64,000 bases of DNA from Micromonospora sp. WMMD961 (lineage in GTDB: Bacteria > Actinomycetota > Actinomycetes > Mycobacteriales > Micromonosporaceae), in the NCBI RefSeq assembly GCF_029626145.1, contig NZ_JARUBJ010000002.1, positions 5,801,501 through 5,865,500 of the forward strand, read 5' to 3'. Within the stretch, counting starts at the first letter, position 1, and every line of letters begins with the position of its first letter. Position numbers and translations under genes: made by a program. The notes below the pieces were generated by a model, which saw only the letters and a program-made list of their open reading frames with translations, made no database searches and was not told the origin of the DNA. Below, in pieces: positions 1 through 8,010 of this stretch.

Positions 1-83
1 CCTCCGTAGATCTCGCTGGAGGGGAAGACGAAGCCTCGGCGCTTGGCGAGGCTGACGACGGCGTCGATACGGTCGGCTGGCAT
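1..83 (-). CDS. glyS: Glycyl-tRNA synthetase, N-terminal fragment (gene runs off the left edge)
   Basis: Reading leftward from an ATG at 83, the first 27 codons give MPADRIDAVVSLAKRRG followed by FVFPSSEIYGG, the characteristic N-terminus of the dimeric bacterial/eukaryotic-type glycyl-tRNA synthetase, which charges tRNA-Gly in the cytoplasm. A strong Shine-Dalgarno (AGGAGG) lies about 6 nt upstream of the ATG. Only the first 83 bases are present; the catalytic domain is outside the window. glyS next to zinc-uptake and SmtB/Zur genes matches the actinobacterial order (in Mycobacterium tuberculosis glyS borders smtB-zur). The identity rests on this short but distinctive stretch plus synteny. 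Confidence 0.85.
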   Translation of the reverse strand, partial: MPADRIDAVVSLAKRRGFVFPSSEIYG

Positions 84-197
84 GTTTCCTCCTACGCCGG
101 CTGGCGGTCGGCGGGGGCGAGATGTGGATGGAACGGTCAGTTCGGGACCACGGTACGACCACCGCGGCCCTGAGCCCAGCAGAATACCGGGGGCGGG

Positions 198-677
198 TCA
201 GCTGACCCCGCAGACCTCCACGCCCCCGGTCTGCCCGTCCTGGCCGAGGCTGACCTGCTGCTGCTCCCGGTCGCCGCCGGCGAGCGTCACGTCGACCGGC
301 ACGGTCAGGCTGGTGGTGTCGACCTCACCCACCCGGAACGCCGCGACCTGTGGTTCGGCGGCGGCGCGACGCTCGAACTCGGGTCGGGACTCTCGCCGCT
401 GCGCGTCGTCGCAGAGCTGGTCGTACGCCCGCCCGTAGTCCCGCTCGACAAGCGCCTGGTAGTAGTCGCCGGTCACGGTGCGGGCCTGCTCCCGGATCGC
501 CTGCACGCCGCTGACGGCCAGGCCGACGACGGCGGTGCCGCCCCCGCCACAGCAGAGCACCAGGGCGAGCGCGCCGACGCCGAGGCCGAGCCAGAGCCGG
601 GTGCGGCGGCCCTCGGTGGGCGGCGCGGCGAACGGCGGAGCCACCCCGGGTCCGGGTGGCGGAGCGGGTGCGGTCAT
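198..677 (-). CDS. Membrane-anchored hypothetical protein with proline-rich N-terminus
   Basis: 159 residues. The first ~25 are Pro/Ala-rich and cytoplasmic, then one hydrophobic segment (about 28-58) containing CCGGGG anchors the protein, and about 100 residues are predicted outside. The outer part (DYYQALVERDYGRAYDQLC and onward) resembles the small NTF2-like/DUF4878-type extracellular domains common in actinobacterial anchored proteins; that assignment is an inference from pattern only. Two Cys (in DQLCDD and near the C-terminal VCGV) could form a disulfide. It ends 25 nt before the next minus-strand gene begins its stop region, so the two could be co-transcribed. Function unknown. Confidence 0.7.
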   Translation of the reverse strand: MTAPAPPPGPGVAPPFAAPPTEGRRTRLWLGLGVGALALVLCCGGGGTAVVGLAVSGVQAIREQARTVTGDYYQALVERDYGRAYDQLCDDAQRRESRPEFERRAAAEPQVAAFRVGEVDTTSLTVPVDVTLAGGDREQQQVSLGQDGQTGGVEVCGVS

Positions 678-701
678 AGGAGCAGCGTAGTGTCCGCCGG
701 C

Positions 702-1043
702 TCAGCGGTAAGGACCCGCAGCCCGATCACTCTGGGCGACGACCACCGCTCCTCCGGGCGGCGCGATGGCCAGCGCCTCGTACGCGGAGGGCTCGTCGAC
801 CGACTCGGCGAGCAGCGGAACGGCGCTGACCTTGACTTCGAAGGCGCCCAGCGCCCGCCGGTAGGTGCCGACCGACTCCCACTCGGTGACCAGTGACCAG
901 TAGCGGGGGTCGTCGAGCGCCCGGACCAGTTGACCGCGCAGGTAGCCGGGGCGGGCGGCCAGGGCGGTGAGGGCGGCGTGCGCCCGTTCGGTGAAGTCGT
1001 CGGCGGCATCGACGTCGACCACGAACCGGTTGGTCACCAGCAC
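702..1043 (-). CDS. Antibiotic biosynthesis monooxygenase (ABM)-fold protein
   Basis: 113 residues from a GTG preceded by GAGGAGG at a good distance, which is why this start was preferred to the longer open frame. The sequence NRFVVDVDAADDFTERAHAA, the GYLRGQLVRALDD segment, and RYWSLVTEWESVGTYRRAL fit the ABM (dimeric alpha/beta-barrel) fold: an N-terminal strand, a helix, and the W-x-S-x-E/W strand. Members of this fold are small cofactor-less monooxygenases or heme-handling proteins; many are uncharacterised, and the substrate cannot be told here. It is divergent from the small membrane protein gene at 1072, with start codons only about 30 nt apart. Confidence 0.75.
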   Translation of the reverse strand: MLVTNRFVVDVDAADDFTERAHAALTALAARPGYLRGQLVRALDDPRYWSLVTEWESVGTYRRALGAFEVKVSAVPLLAESVDEPSAYEALAIAPPGGAVVVAQSDRAAGPYR

Positions 1044-1071
1044 CGGGGTTCCTCCTCGTAGAGTCTGTGGG

Positions 1072-1329
1072 ATGCAGCGTACGCAGCGCCCTCTGCTGGC
1101 CCGTTTGGCCGGGGCGAACCCGACGTCGGTGTTCCTGCTCACCCTGGTGGTGGTGCTGGTGGCGTTCTTCACGCCGGGGGTGATCGGCGGGCTGCTGACG
1201 CTGGCGCTCGCCGCGGTCCTGATCGCCCTGTTGGCGACGACCTGGGCGGTTCAGGCGCCGCGGACCCGGCTGATCCGCCTGCTGATGCTGACCCTGTTGG
1301 TGACGGTGGGCCTCGCGAAGCTGCTCTGA
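1072..1329 (+). CDS. Small two- to three-helix membrane protein
   Basis: 85 residues from ATG 1072. A basic N-terminus (MQRTQRPLLARL) is followed by hydrophobic segments (VFLLTLVVVLVAFF, then LLTLALAAVLIALLATT, then a C-terminal LIRLLMLTLLVTVGLAKLL). It resembles small actinobacterial integral membrane proteins such as DUF6703, but the family call is tentative. The overlapping-divergent arrangement with the ABM gene suggests a shared promoter region. No function can be assigned. Confidence 0.65.
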   Translation: MQRTQRPLLARLAGANPTSVFLLTLVVVLVAFFTPGVIGGLLTLALAAVLIALLATTWAVQAPRTRLIRLLMLTLLVTVGLAKLL

Positions 1330-1346
1330 CATGCACTCATGCGTTT

Positions 1347-1366
1347 TTGACAATCATTATCGTTGC
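1347..1366 (+). promoter_or_regulatory. Probable Zur box overlapping the znuA promoter -35
   Basis: An AT-rich island in very GC-rich DNA. TGACAATCATTATCG at 1348-1362 (reverse complement CGATAATGATTGTCA) carries the ATGAT core and imperfect dyad of actinobacterial Zur operators. TTGACA at 1347-1352 is a perfect sigma-70-type -35 hexamer inside it, so bound Zur-Zn would block RNA polymerase. It lies 18 nt upstream of the zinc-binding protein gene, and the cognate Zur gene is downstream in the same cluster. Zur is known to repress znu operons when zinc is plentiful; the specific site is inferred. Confidence 0.7.
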
Positions 1367-1383
1367 CACGGACAGTTGAGGGC

Positions 1384-2328
1384 ATGACCAACCGCGCCAC
1401 GTACCGTGTCCTGGCCGCCGCGACCGCCCTGCTCGCCCTGGGCGCCGGGGCTGGCTGCTCCACCGGCGACGCCGCTGGCGCCGACCCGCAACGAGTCGAC
1501 GTGGTGGCCGCGTTCTACCCGCTGCAGTTCCTGGCCGAGAAGATCGGCGGCGACGCGGTCCGGGTGACCAACTTGGCCAAGCCCGGCGCCGAGCCGCACG
1601 ACCTGGAGCTCAACCCGAGCCAGGTCGGTGAGGTCAGCGACGCGGAGCTGATCGTCTACCTCAAGGGGTTCCAGCCGGCGGTGGACGACGCCGTCGCGCA
1701 GAACGGCGCTGACCGGGCCTTCGACGTGACGAGCGTGCAGCCGCTGCTGGACGCCTCCGCCGGCGGGCACGACCACGAGGGCGAGGAGGGGCACGCCGAG
1801 GAGAGCGGCGGCAAGGACCCGCACGTCTGGCTCGACCCGACCCGGCTGGCCGGCATCGGCGACCAGCTCGCCCAGCGGCTCGGCAAGGCCGACCCGGACC
1901 ACTCCGCCGACTACACCGCCCGCGCCGCGGCGCTACGCGCCGACCTGACGACCCTGGACGGCGAGTTCAAGACCGGTCTGGCGACCTGCCAGCGGCGGGA
2001 GATCGTGACGAGTCATGCCGCGTTCGGCTACCTCGCCGACAGGTACCAGCTCGACCAGGTCGGTATCACCGGGCTGAGCCCGGACGTCGAGCCCTCGCCG
2101 CAGCGGCTCGCGCACGTGATCGAGGAGGCGAAGGAGCACCAGGCCACCACGATCTTCTTCGAGACCCTGGTCAGCCCGAAGGTCGCCGAGACCATCGCCG
2201 GTCAGGTCGGCGCGAAGACCGCCGTCCTGGACCCGATCGAAGGGCTCGCCGCCGGCGGCAACGGGGACTACCTTTCGGTGATGCGTACCAACCTGCAGAC
2301 CCTGAAGACGGCCTTGAGCTGCTCGTGA
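1384..2328 (+). CDS. znuA: Zinc ABC transporter substrate-binding lipoprotein
   Basis: 314 residues, cluster A-I metal-binding protein. Start ATG 1384 gives a lipoprotein signal peptide ending in GAGAGC (Cys about 25). Expected metal ligands are visible: the His in GAEPHDLEL, the His in KDPHVWLDPT (~150), the His in VTSHAAFGYL (~215), and an acidic residue in DPIEGL near the C-terminus. Between the first two sits a His/Glu-rich loop (GGHDHEGEEGHAEE), the hallmark of zinc- rather than manganese-specific members, thought to collect Zn2+. The stop overlaps the start of the ATPase gene by 4 nt. It is probably repressed by Zur through the box at 1347-1366. Confidence 0.93.
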   Translation: MTNRATYRVLAAATALLALGAGAGCSTGDAAGADPQRVDVVAAFYPLQFLAEKIGGDAVRVTNLAKPGAEPHDLELNPSQVGEVSDAELIVYLKGFQPAVDDAVAQNGADRAFDVTSVQPLLDASAGGHDHEGEEGHAEESGGKDPHVWLDPTRLAGIGDQLAQRLGKADPDHSADYTARAAALRADLTTLDGEFKTGLATCQRREIVTSHAAFGYLADRYQLDQVGITGLSPDVEPSPQRLAHVIEEAKEHQATTIFFETLVSPKVAETIAGQVGAKTAVLDPIEGLAAGGNGDYLSVMRTNLQTLKTALSCS

Positions 2329-3086
2329 CCGCACCTGTCATCACCGTCGAGCACGGGGTGGTCGGCTACGACGGCCGCCCCGTACTCCGGGACGTCTCGT
2401 TCACCGTGGCCGCCGGCGAGGTCGTCGCGGTGCTCGGCGCCAACGGCTCCGGCAAGTCCACCCTGATCCGCGCCGTGCTCGGGCTGGTGCCGCTCAGCGC
2501 CGGCTCGGTCACCCTCTTCGACCGGCCGTTGCGCCGCTTCCGGCAGTGGGCCCGCATCGGGTACGTCCCGCAGCGTCTGGGCGCCGGTGGCGGCGTACCG
2601 GCCACCGTCCGCGAGGTGGTGGCCTCCGGCCGGCTGGCCCGCCGGGGGGTGCTCCGCCCACCAGGTCGAGCCGACCGCGCCGCCGTCGACGCCGCGCTGC
2701 TCGCGGTCGGGCTCGCCGACCGGGCCGGTGACCCGGTCGCCACGCTCTCCGGCGGCCAGCAGCAGCGCACCCTGATCGCCCGCGCCCTGGCCGGCAGACC
2801 GGAGCTGCTGGTCCTCGACGAGCCCACCGCCGGGGTGGACGCGGCCAGCCAGGAGGCGTTCGCCGGGGCGCTACGCGACTTCGTCGCCGACGGCGGGACG
2901 GTGCTGCTGGTCGCGCACGAGTTGGGTCCGCTGCGGCCGGTGATCAGTCGGGCCGTCGTCGTTCACGAGGGTCGCGTCGCGCACGACGGCGCGGTGCCGG
3001 ACCCGGCCGGACACCACGCGGAGCCCGACCACGACCACGTGCATCCGCACTGTTACGACGAGCCCGCCGGGTTGTGGAGCAACTGA
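2325..3086 (+). CDS. znuC: Zinc ABC transporter ATP-binding protein
   Basis: 253 residues from a GTG overlapping the znuA stop (GTGA), implying translational coupling. All ABC motifs are present: Walker A GANGSGKST (~38-46), signature LSGGQQQR (~142), Walker B LLVLDEP (~163), and the switch His in LVAHE. The C-terminus carries a histidine-rich tail (HHAEPDHDHVHPHC) of the kind seen on zinc-transport ATPases, which may sense or buffer cytoplasmic zinc. It powers uptake through ZnuB. Confidence 0.93.
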   Translation: MTAPVITVEHGVVGYDGRPVLRDVSFTVAAGEVVAVLGANGSGKSTLIRAVLGLVPLSAGSVTLFDRPLRRFRQWARIGYVPQRLGAGGGVPATVREVVASGRLARRGVLRPPGRADRAAVDAALLAVGLADRAGDPVATLSGGQQQRTLIARALAGRPELLVLDEPTAGVDAASQEAFAGALRDFVADGGTVLLVAHELGPLRPVISRAVVVHEGRVAHDGAVPDPAGHHAEPDHDHVHPHCYDEPAGLWSN

Positions 3087-3089
3087 CGC

Positions 3090-3956
3090 ATGGAACTCTT
3101 CCAGTACCCCTACATGCAGCGCGCCCTGATCGGCGCTCTGGTGATCGGCCTGGCGGCGCCGGCGCTCGGCATCTACCTGGTGCAGCGCCGGCTGGCGTTG
3201 ATCGGCGACGGTGTCGGGCACGTGGCGTTGACCGGCGTCGGGGCGGGCCTGCTGCTCAACCGCTCACCGGTGCTGGTCGCGGTGATCGCCGCCACCATCG
3301 GCGCGGTCGCCATCGAGATCGTCCGCGCCCGCGGGCGTACCTCCGGTGACCTGGCCCTGGCCCTGCTCTTCTACGGGGGCATCGCCGGTGGCGTACTCCT
3401 GGTGGGTCTCTCCGACGCGACCAGCGCGAACCTCAACGCCTACCTGTTCGGGTCGCTGACCACCATCTCGCCTGCCGACCTGGTCACCATCGCGGTGCTC
3501 GGCGCGGCGATCCTGGTCACCATGATCGCGCTGCGGCCGGCGCTCTTCGCGGTCAGCCACGACGAGGAGTACGCCCGGGTCTCCGGCCTCCCGGTCCGCA
3601 CGCTGAACCTGCTGATCGCGGTCGCCACCGCGGTCACCGTGACCATCGCGATGCGGGCCGTCGGCGTGCTGTTGATCAGCGCGCTGATGGTGGTGCCGGT
3701 GGCCACCGCCCAGCAGGTCACCCGGGGGTTCCGCAGCACGATGGCCGCCGCCATGGCGCTCGGGCTCTTCGCCGCCGGCTCGGGGGTCTGGGTGGCGGCT
3801 ACGGCGGACACCGCTCCGGGTGCCTCGGTGGTGTTGGTGGCGATCGCGTCCTTCCTGGTGGTGGCGGTGGCCGGCGGTGTGTGGCGGGTGCTGCGCCGCC
3901 GGGCGACACCGACCGCCGCACCAGCACCGGAACCGCACGAGGTCGTGCTGAGTTGA
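3090..3956 (+). CDS. znuB: Zinc ABC transporter permease
   Basis: 288 residues, ABC-3 family. It starts 3 nt after znuC. Hydrophobicity suggests seven to nine membrane helices. The opening MELFQYPYMQRALIGALVIG and the segment ALTGVGAGLLL are typical of ZnuB/MntB permeases, as are VSHDEEYARVSGLPVRTLNLL and GVLLISALMVVPVATAQ, the cytoplasmic coupling region and following helices. It forms the membrane channel of the zinc importer. Last gene of the znuACB operon; the regulators begin 43 nt downstream. Confidence 0.93.
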   Translation: MELFQYPYMQRALIGALVIGLAAPALGIYLVQRRLALIGDGVGHVALTGVGAGLLLNRSPVLVAVIAATIGAVAIEIVRARGRTSGDLALALLFYGGIAGGVLLVGLSDATSANLNAYLFGSLTTISPADLVTIAVLGAAILVTMIALRPALFAVSHDEEYARVSGLPVRTLNLLIAVATAVTVTIAMRAVGVLLISALMVVPVATAQQVTRGFRSTMAAAMALGLFAAGSGVWVAATADTAPGASVVLVAIASFLVVAVAGGVWRVLRRRATPTAAPAPEPHEVVLS

Positions 3957-3999
3957 GCCTGATCAGCGGGACGTCGGTGGTATTGGTTACCGTTGCAAG

Positions 4000-4299
4000 A
4001 TGACCAGCGTGACGGGTTACGACGGGTTCGACGGGGCCAGCGAGCTGCTCCGCGCCCTGTCCGCGCCGATCCGGCTGGCCATCGTCAGCGAATTGGCCGG
4101 CGGCGAGCGGTGCGTGCACGAGTTGGTGGAGAAGCTCGGTGCCGCGCAGCCGTTGGTCTCCCAGCACCTGCGGGTGCTGCGCGGCGCGGGAGTGGTGCGC
4201 GGCTCCCGCCGGGGCCGGGAGATCGCCTACAGCCTCGTCGACGAGCATGTCGCGCACATCGTGGCGGACGCGGTCAGCCATGCCGGGGAGGGATCATGA
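4000..4299 (+). CDS. ArsR/SmtB-family metal-responsive repressor
   Basis: 99 residues, winged-helix ArsR fold. Visible elements are the N-terminal helix ELLRALSAPIRLAIVSEL, the ERCVHELVEKLG helix, the recognition helix AAQPLVSQHLRVLRGAGVV, the wing GSRRGREIAYSL, and a C-terminal helix with VDEHVAHIVADAV. His/Asp residues in the last helix could form the alpha-5 zinc site of SmtB-type sensors. It overlaps zur by 4 nt. A paired smtB-zur operon is known in Mycobacterium (Rv2358-zur), where SmtB releases the operon when zinc is high. It probably does the same here. Confidence 0.88.
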   Translation: MTSVTGYDGFDGASELLRALSAPIRLAIVSELAGGERCVHELVEKLGAAQPLVSQHLRVLRGAGVVRGSRRGREIAYSLVDEHVAHIVADAVSHAGEGS

Positions 4300-4694
4300 G
4301 CGAGAGCAACGCGGCAGTGCGCAACACGCGGCAGCGCTCGGCGGTGAGCGCGCTGCTGGGTGAGATGGAGGGCTTCCACAGCGCCCAGGACATGCATGCC
4401 ATGCTGCGCCAGCGCGGTGAGCGGGTCGGCCTGACCACCGTCTACCGCACCCTGCAGGGGCTCGCCGACGCCGGCGAGATCGACGTGATGCGTCCTCCGG
4501 GTGGCGAACACCTCTACCGCCGGTGCAGCGATGGGCACCACCACCACCTCGTCTGTCGGGCCTGCGGGCGCACCGTCGAGGTGGCCGGCCCGGCGGTGGA
4601 GAGCTGGGCCGACCGGGTCGCCGCGCAGCACGGCTACGCCGACGTCAGCCACACCCTGGAGATCTTCGGCACCTGCCCGGCCTGCGCCCGCTGA
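4296..4694 (+). CDS. zur: Fur-family zinc uptake regulator
   Basis: 132 residues. The N-terminal winged helix contains RNTRQRSAVSALL and HSAQDMHAMLRQRGERVG, then LTTVYRTLQGLADAG, the Fur recognition helix. The C-terminal dimer/metal domain has HHHHLVCRACG and GTCPAC, i.e. two CxxC pairs for the structural zinc. Zur rather than Fur is inferred from the neighbours: zinc ABC operon upstream, SmtB gene overlapping, probable Zur box in front of znuA. With bound Zn2+ it would repress znuACB. Confidence 0.9.
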   Translation: MSESNAAVRNTRQRSAVSALLGEMEGFHSAQDMHAMLRQRGERVGLTTVYRTLQGLADAGEIDVMRPPGGEHLYRRCSDGHHHHLVCRACGRTVEVAGPAVESWADRVAAQHGYADVSHTLEIFGTCPACAR

Positions 4695-4734
4695 CGGGTG
4701 CCGGGGCGTCGCCGTTCGTGACACGCTGTCCGGC

Positions 4735-5343
4735 GTGAAAATCTATGCTGATCGGTTTCCGACCGCCGTCCGTCAGGTGCTCACCGACCTGCTCGTCGTC
4801 GCCTGGGTGTACGCGGCGATCCGGGGCGCGCTGTGGCTGCACGACCTGGTGCAGAAGCTCGCCGTACCGGGGCAGAAGCTGGAGGGCGCCGGCAGTGGCC
4901 TCGCCGACAACCTTGCCGACGCCGGCAGCAAGGTCCGTCGGGTCCCGCTGGTCGGTGACGAGCTGACCGCGCCCTTTCGACAGGCCGCCGACGCCGCCCG
5001 GGGGCTCGCCGACGCCGGCCGTGACCAGCAACACCTCGTCGACCAGCTCGCGCTCGCCCTCACCATCGCGGTGCTGATCTTCCCGCTCGGCCTGGTGCTC
5101 TTCGGTTGGCTGCCGCTGCGGGTGCGCTGGATGCGCCGGGCCGGGTCAGCCGCGAAGCTGGCCGCCGGGCCGGCCGGCCGGGACCTGCTCGCCCTACGGG
5201 CGCTGGCCACCCAGCCGTTGGGCCGGCTGACCCGGATCGCGCCGGATGTGGCCGAGGCGTGGCGGCGCGGCGACGACGACACGGTCGACGCCCTGGCCGC
5301 GTTGGAGCTGCGCCACCTGGGCCTGCGGGGCCGAAGCCGCTGA
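4735..5343 (+). CDS. Two-helix membrane protein, unknown function
   Basis: 202 residues from GTG 4735, about 40 nt after zur. Layout: short N-terminus, first membrane helix (VLTDLLVVAWVYAAIRGALW), a ~90-residue Ala/Gly/Asp-rich extracytoplasmic stretch with repeated GLADNLADAGSK / GLADAGRDQ patterns that may be helical, a second helix (ALTIAVLIFPLGLVLFGWL), then a cytoplasmic tail of ~80 residues rich in Arg/Ala/Leu. No known domain was recognised. Codon use is like its neighbours, so it looks native. Confidence 0.7.
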   Translation: MKIYADRFPTAVRQVLTDLLVVAWVYAAIRGALWLHDLVQKLAVPGQKLEGAGSGLADNLADAGSKVRRVPLVGDELTAPFRQAADAARGLADAGRDQQHLVDQLALALTIAVLIFPLGLVLFGWLPLRVRWMRRAGSAAKLAAGPAGRDLLALRALATQPLGRLTRIAPDVAEAWRRGDDDTVDALAALELRHLGLRGRSR

Positions 5344-5400
5344 GGTCTTGCGCCCACAGGTCACGACCGCGCTCCCCTGGGCCGCCACCGGCCCGCCTGC

Positions 5401-5462
5401 CGCCGCCACCGCCCCGCCTTGCACCGCCCCGCCTGGCACCGCCCCGCCTGGCACCGCCACCG
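5401..5462. repeat. Short tandem repeat, ~15-bp unit (CACCGCCCCGCCTGG)
   Basis: Between the two membrane-protein genes the sequence CACCGCCCCGCCTGG recurs about three times with small changes, within a wider C-rich low-complexity tract. It is intergenic and looks like slippage-prone simple sequence. No gene signal was seen in it. Confidence 0.7.
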
Positions 5463-5554
5463 CGTCACTTGATCAAGGGACGCACTGTTGGTCGGCGGTG
5501 CGCGTCCGCTGCGCCGGCTCGGGCCGGTGCGGTCGGGGCGGCTAAGGTCTTCGG

Positions 5555-5722
5555 GTGTTCTACTTCCTCGTCGTCATCGCCGTTCTGCTGCTCGGCTACG
5601 CCGCCGTCCTGGTCGCCTTCCTGCGGCGGGGTAAGAAGATCCCGCCTGCGGCGTACCTGGCCCTGGCCGGGCTCAACGGCCTGATCCTGGCAGGTGTGCT
5701 GGCCTGGGCGGTAGCCCGCTGA
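5555..5722 (+). CDS. 55-residue two-helix membrane protein
   Basis: A short gene from GTG 5555: MFYFLVVIAVLLLGYAAVL, then a cytoplasmic turn RRGKKIPPAAY, then LALAGLNGLILAGVLAWA and stop. Two hydrophobic helices joined by a positively charged loop, with consistent GC3 codon use, argue that it is real rather than chance. It resembles many tiny actinobacterial hairpin membrane proteins; function unknown. No strong Shine-Dalgarno precedes it. Confidence 0.6.
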   Translation: MFYFLVVIAVLLLGYAAVLVAFLRRGKKIPPAAYLALAGLNGLILAGVLAWAVAR

Positions 5723-5732
5723 CCGCTGGCCT

Positions 5733-5793
5733 CCGCTGCCACTGGCCGCCGCCGCAGTCCACCCCCCGCTGCCACTGGCCGCCGCAGTCCACC
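5733..5793. repeat. Direct repeat pair, ~28 bp
   Basis: CCGCTGCCACTGGCCGCC followed by GCAGTCCACC occurs at 5733-5763 (with an extra GCC triplet) and again at 5766-5793. The two copies are otherwise the same and lie in the intergenic space downstream of the acyl-CoA dehydrogenase stop. They look like a recent small tandem duplication. Confidence 0.75.
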
Positions 5794-5907
5794 GACGCTG
5801 CCCGCTGACCCGCCACGGCCGCACCGCCACCGCCGCACCGCCCTTCCGCAGGGCACCCACGGTGATCCACTCCACGTCGGCGACGTAGGGGTATCGAGGC
5901 TGCGGGG

Positions 5908-7905
5908 TTACGGCTTCGGTGGGATGCGGCGGCGGACGTCGTCGGCGGTGGACGGGCCGGGCGTCCAGCGGGCCACCCAGGGCAGCTCGTCGGACGGGGT
6001 GATCACACCCTCCTCCAGGCCGGCGTAACGGCCGGCGAGGATCCGCTTCGCGGCGGCGGTGTCGACCGAGTCGGTGTTGTCCCAGAGCGCGGCGAACAGG
6101 GCATCGACCCGCACCCGTGCCTGCCGGCAGAACAGGTCGGCCAGCTCGACGTTCTCCGGTCGGGTGTCCCGTTCGGCGGAGGCCCGGACACAGACCGCGG
6201 ACATCGCGAACAGCTCGGCGCCGATGTCCACCACACGCCCGAGGAACGCCTGCTTGCGCTCCATCTTTCCCTGCCAGCGTGACATCGCGTAGAACGTCGA
6301 CCTCGCCAGCTTGCGGGACGACCGCTCCACCTGCCGCAGGTGCGCGGCGAGCGGCCCGAACTCGGCGTACGCCGAGGGGCTCTGTCCCCGGCCCACGGCG
6401 AGCGTGGGCAGCCACTTCGCGTAGAAGGCCCCGGCGCGGGCGCCGGCTCTGGCCTTGCGGCCCAATCCCGCGTCCGGGTCGATGATGTCGCCGGCCACCG
6501 ACAGGTGGGCGTCGACCGCCTCCCGGGCGATCAGCAGGTGCATGATCTCGGTGGAGCCCTCGAAGATCCGGTTGATCCGCAGGTCGCGCAGCATCTGTTC
6601 GACGGCGGCCGGGCGTTCGCCCCGGGCGGCCAGCGAGTCGGCTGTCTCGTAGCCGCGCCCGCCCCGGATCTGGATCAGCTCGTCGGCGATCTTCCAGGCC
6701 ATCTCGCTGGCGTACAGCTTGACCAGCGCCGCCTCGATCCGGATGTCGTTACGGTCGTCGTCGGCGAGCAGGCAGCAGAGGTCGAGCATGGTCTCCATGC
6801 CGTAGGTGGTGGCGGCGATGAACGAGAGCTTCTGCGCGACCGCCTCGTGCTCGCCCACCGGCCGACCCCACTGGACCCGGTCGGCGGCCCAGCCCCGGGC
6901 CACGTTCAGCGCCCACTTGCCGGCGCCCACGCACATCGCCGGCAGTGAGAGCCGGCCGGTGTTCAGCGTGGTCAGGGCGATCTTCAGCCCCTTGCCCTCG
7001 CCTCCGATCACGTTCTCGGCGGGGACGAACACGTCGTGGAACCGGGTGAGGCTGTTCTCCAGGCCGCGCAGGCCGATGAACTCGTTGCGCCGCTCGACGG
7101 TGATGCCCTCGCTGTCACCCTCCACCACGAACGCGGTGATCCCGCCCCGACGCCCCTCGGTGGCCGGCACCCGGGCCATCACCACCAGCAGCGTGGCCAC
7201 GATGCCGTTGGTAGCCCAGAGCTTCACCCCGTTGAGCCGGTAGCCGGTGCCGTCCTCGGTCGGCTCGGCGGTGGTGGCCAGCCGGGCCGGGTCGGAGCCG
7301 ACATCCGGCTCGGTGAGCAGGAACGCGGACACCTCACCGGCCGCGAGGCGGGGCAGGAAGCGTTGCTTCTGCTCGGCGGTGCCGAACATCTTCAGCGGCT
7401 GCGGCACACCGATCGACTGGTGTGCCGAGAGCAGCGCGCCGATCGCCGGGCTGACCGAGCCGGCAAGCATCAGCGCCCGGCAGTAGTGCAGGTTGCTCAG
7501 GCCGAGCCCGCCGTACTTCTGGTCGATCTTCATGCCGAACGCCCCGAGGTCGGCCAGGCCGTGGAACACCGAATCTGGAATGGAGCCGTCTCGTTCGACG
7601 GCCGCGCCGTCCACCTCGGAGGCCAGGAAGGTGCGGAACCGCCCGAGGAACTCCTCGGCGCGCGCGACGTCCGCCGGGTCGGACCGGGGCCAGGGGTCGA
7701 TCAGATCGAGCCGGAACCGGCCGAGGAACAGCTCCTTGCCGAAGCTGGGTCGGTCCCAGGTGGACTCGCGGGCGGCCTCGGCGACCTGCCGGGCCTCCTT
7801 CTCGGAGACCTGCCCGGCTTCCGCGGGCAGTGCGGCGGCGGCACCGGCGGTGGCTTCGGAGTCGGGGCCGTCCGGTGCCGGTCGGCCGTTCTGCGTCGTG
7901 GTCAC
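5908..7905 (-). CDS. Acyl-CoA dehydrogenase, long (VLCAD/ACAD9-like) type
   Basis: 665 residues, much longer than the ~380-residue classical family, as in very-long-chain/ACAD9-like enzymes that carry an extra C-terminal helical domain. N-terminal helices from ~60; FAD/substrate part with FLLTEPDVGSDPARL (~205) and GVKLWATNGI; C-terminal part with IRGGRGYETADSLA (~405) and INRIFEGSTEIMHLL (~440), the region holding the usual catalytic Glu. It oxidises acyl-CoA to the trans-2-enoyl-CoA with FAD. The additional ~170 residues after that resemble the VLCAD membrane/dimer domain. GTG start at 7905 with GAGGGGG upstream. Monocistronic by spacing. Confidence 0.88.
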   Translation of the reverse strand: MTTTQNGRPAPDGPDSEATAGAAAALPAEAGQVSEKEARQVAEAARESTWDRPSFGKELFLGRFRLDLIDPWPRSDPADVARAEEFLGRFRTFLASEVDGAAVERDGSIPDSVFHGLADLGAFGMKIDQKYGGLGLSNLHYCRALMLAGSVSPAIGALLSAHQSIGVPQPLKMFGTAEQKQRFLPRLAAGEVSAFLLTEPDVGSDPARLATTAEPTEDGTGYRLNGVKLWATNGIVATLLVVMARVPATEGRRGGITAFVVEGDSEGITVERRNEFIGLRGLENSLTRFHDVFVPAENVIGGEGKGLKIALTTLNTGRLSLPAMCVGAGKWALNVARGWAADRVQWGRPVGEHEAVAQKLSFIAATTYGMETMLDLCCLLADDDRNDIRIEAALVKLYASEMAWKIADELIQIRGGRGYETADSLAARGERPAAVEQMLRDLRINRIFEGSTEIMHLLIAREAVDAHLSVAGDIIDPDAGLGRKARAGARAGAFYAKWLPTLAVGRGQSPSAYAEFGPLAAHLRQVERSSRKLARSTFYAMSRWQGKMERKQAFLGRVVDIGAELFAMSAVCVRASAERDTRPENVELADLFCRQARVRVDALFAALWDNTDSVDTAAAKRILAGRYAGLEEGVITPSDELPWVARWTPGPSTADDVRRRIPPKP

Positions 7906-8010
7906 GGCTGCCCCCTCGAAGCTCGGTGCGGCTGCGTCGACGTGCGCGACTACCCGCCACGCTACCCCCGGTTGTTACCCAGGGGTAGCGCTGCGTGCAG
8001 ATCGGCGGGC

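Noticed and set aside
5344..5554. Gene in the C-rich tract after the two-helix membrane protein
   Set aside because: Open frames are pure low-complexity Ala/Pro/Thr with no ribosome site; treated as simple repeat.
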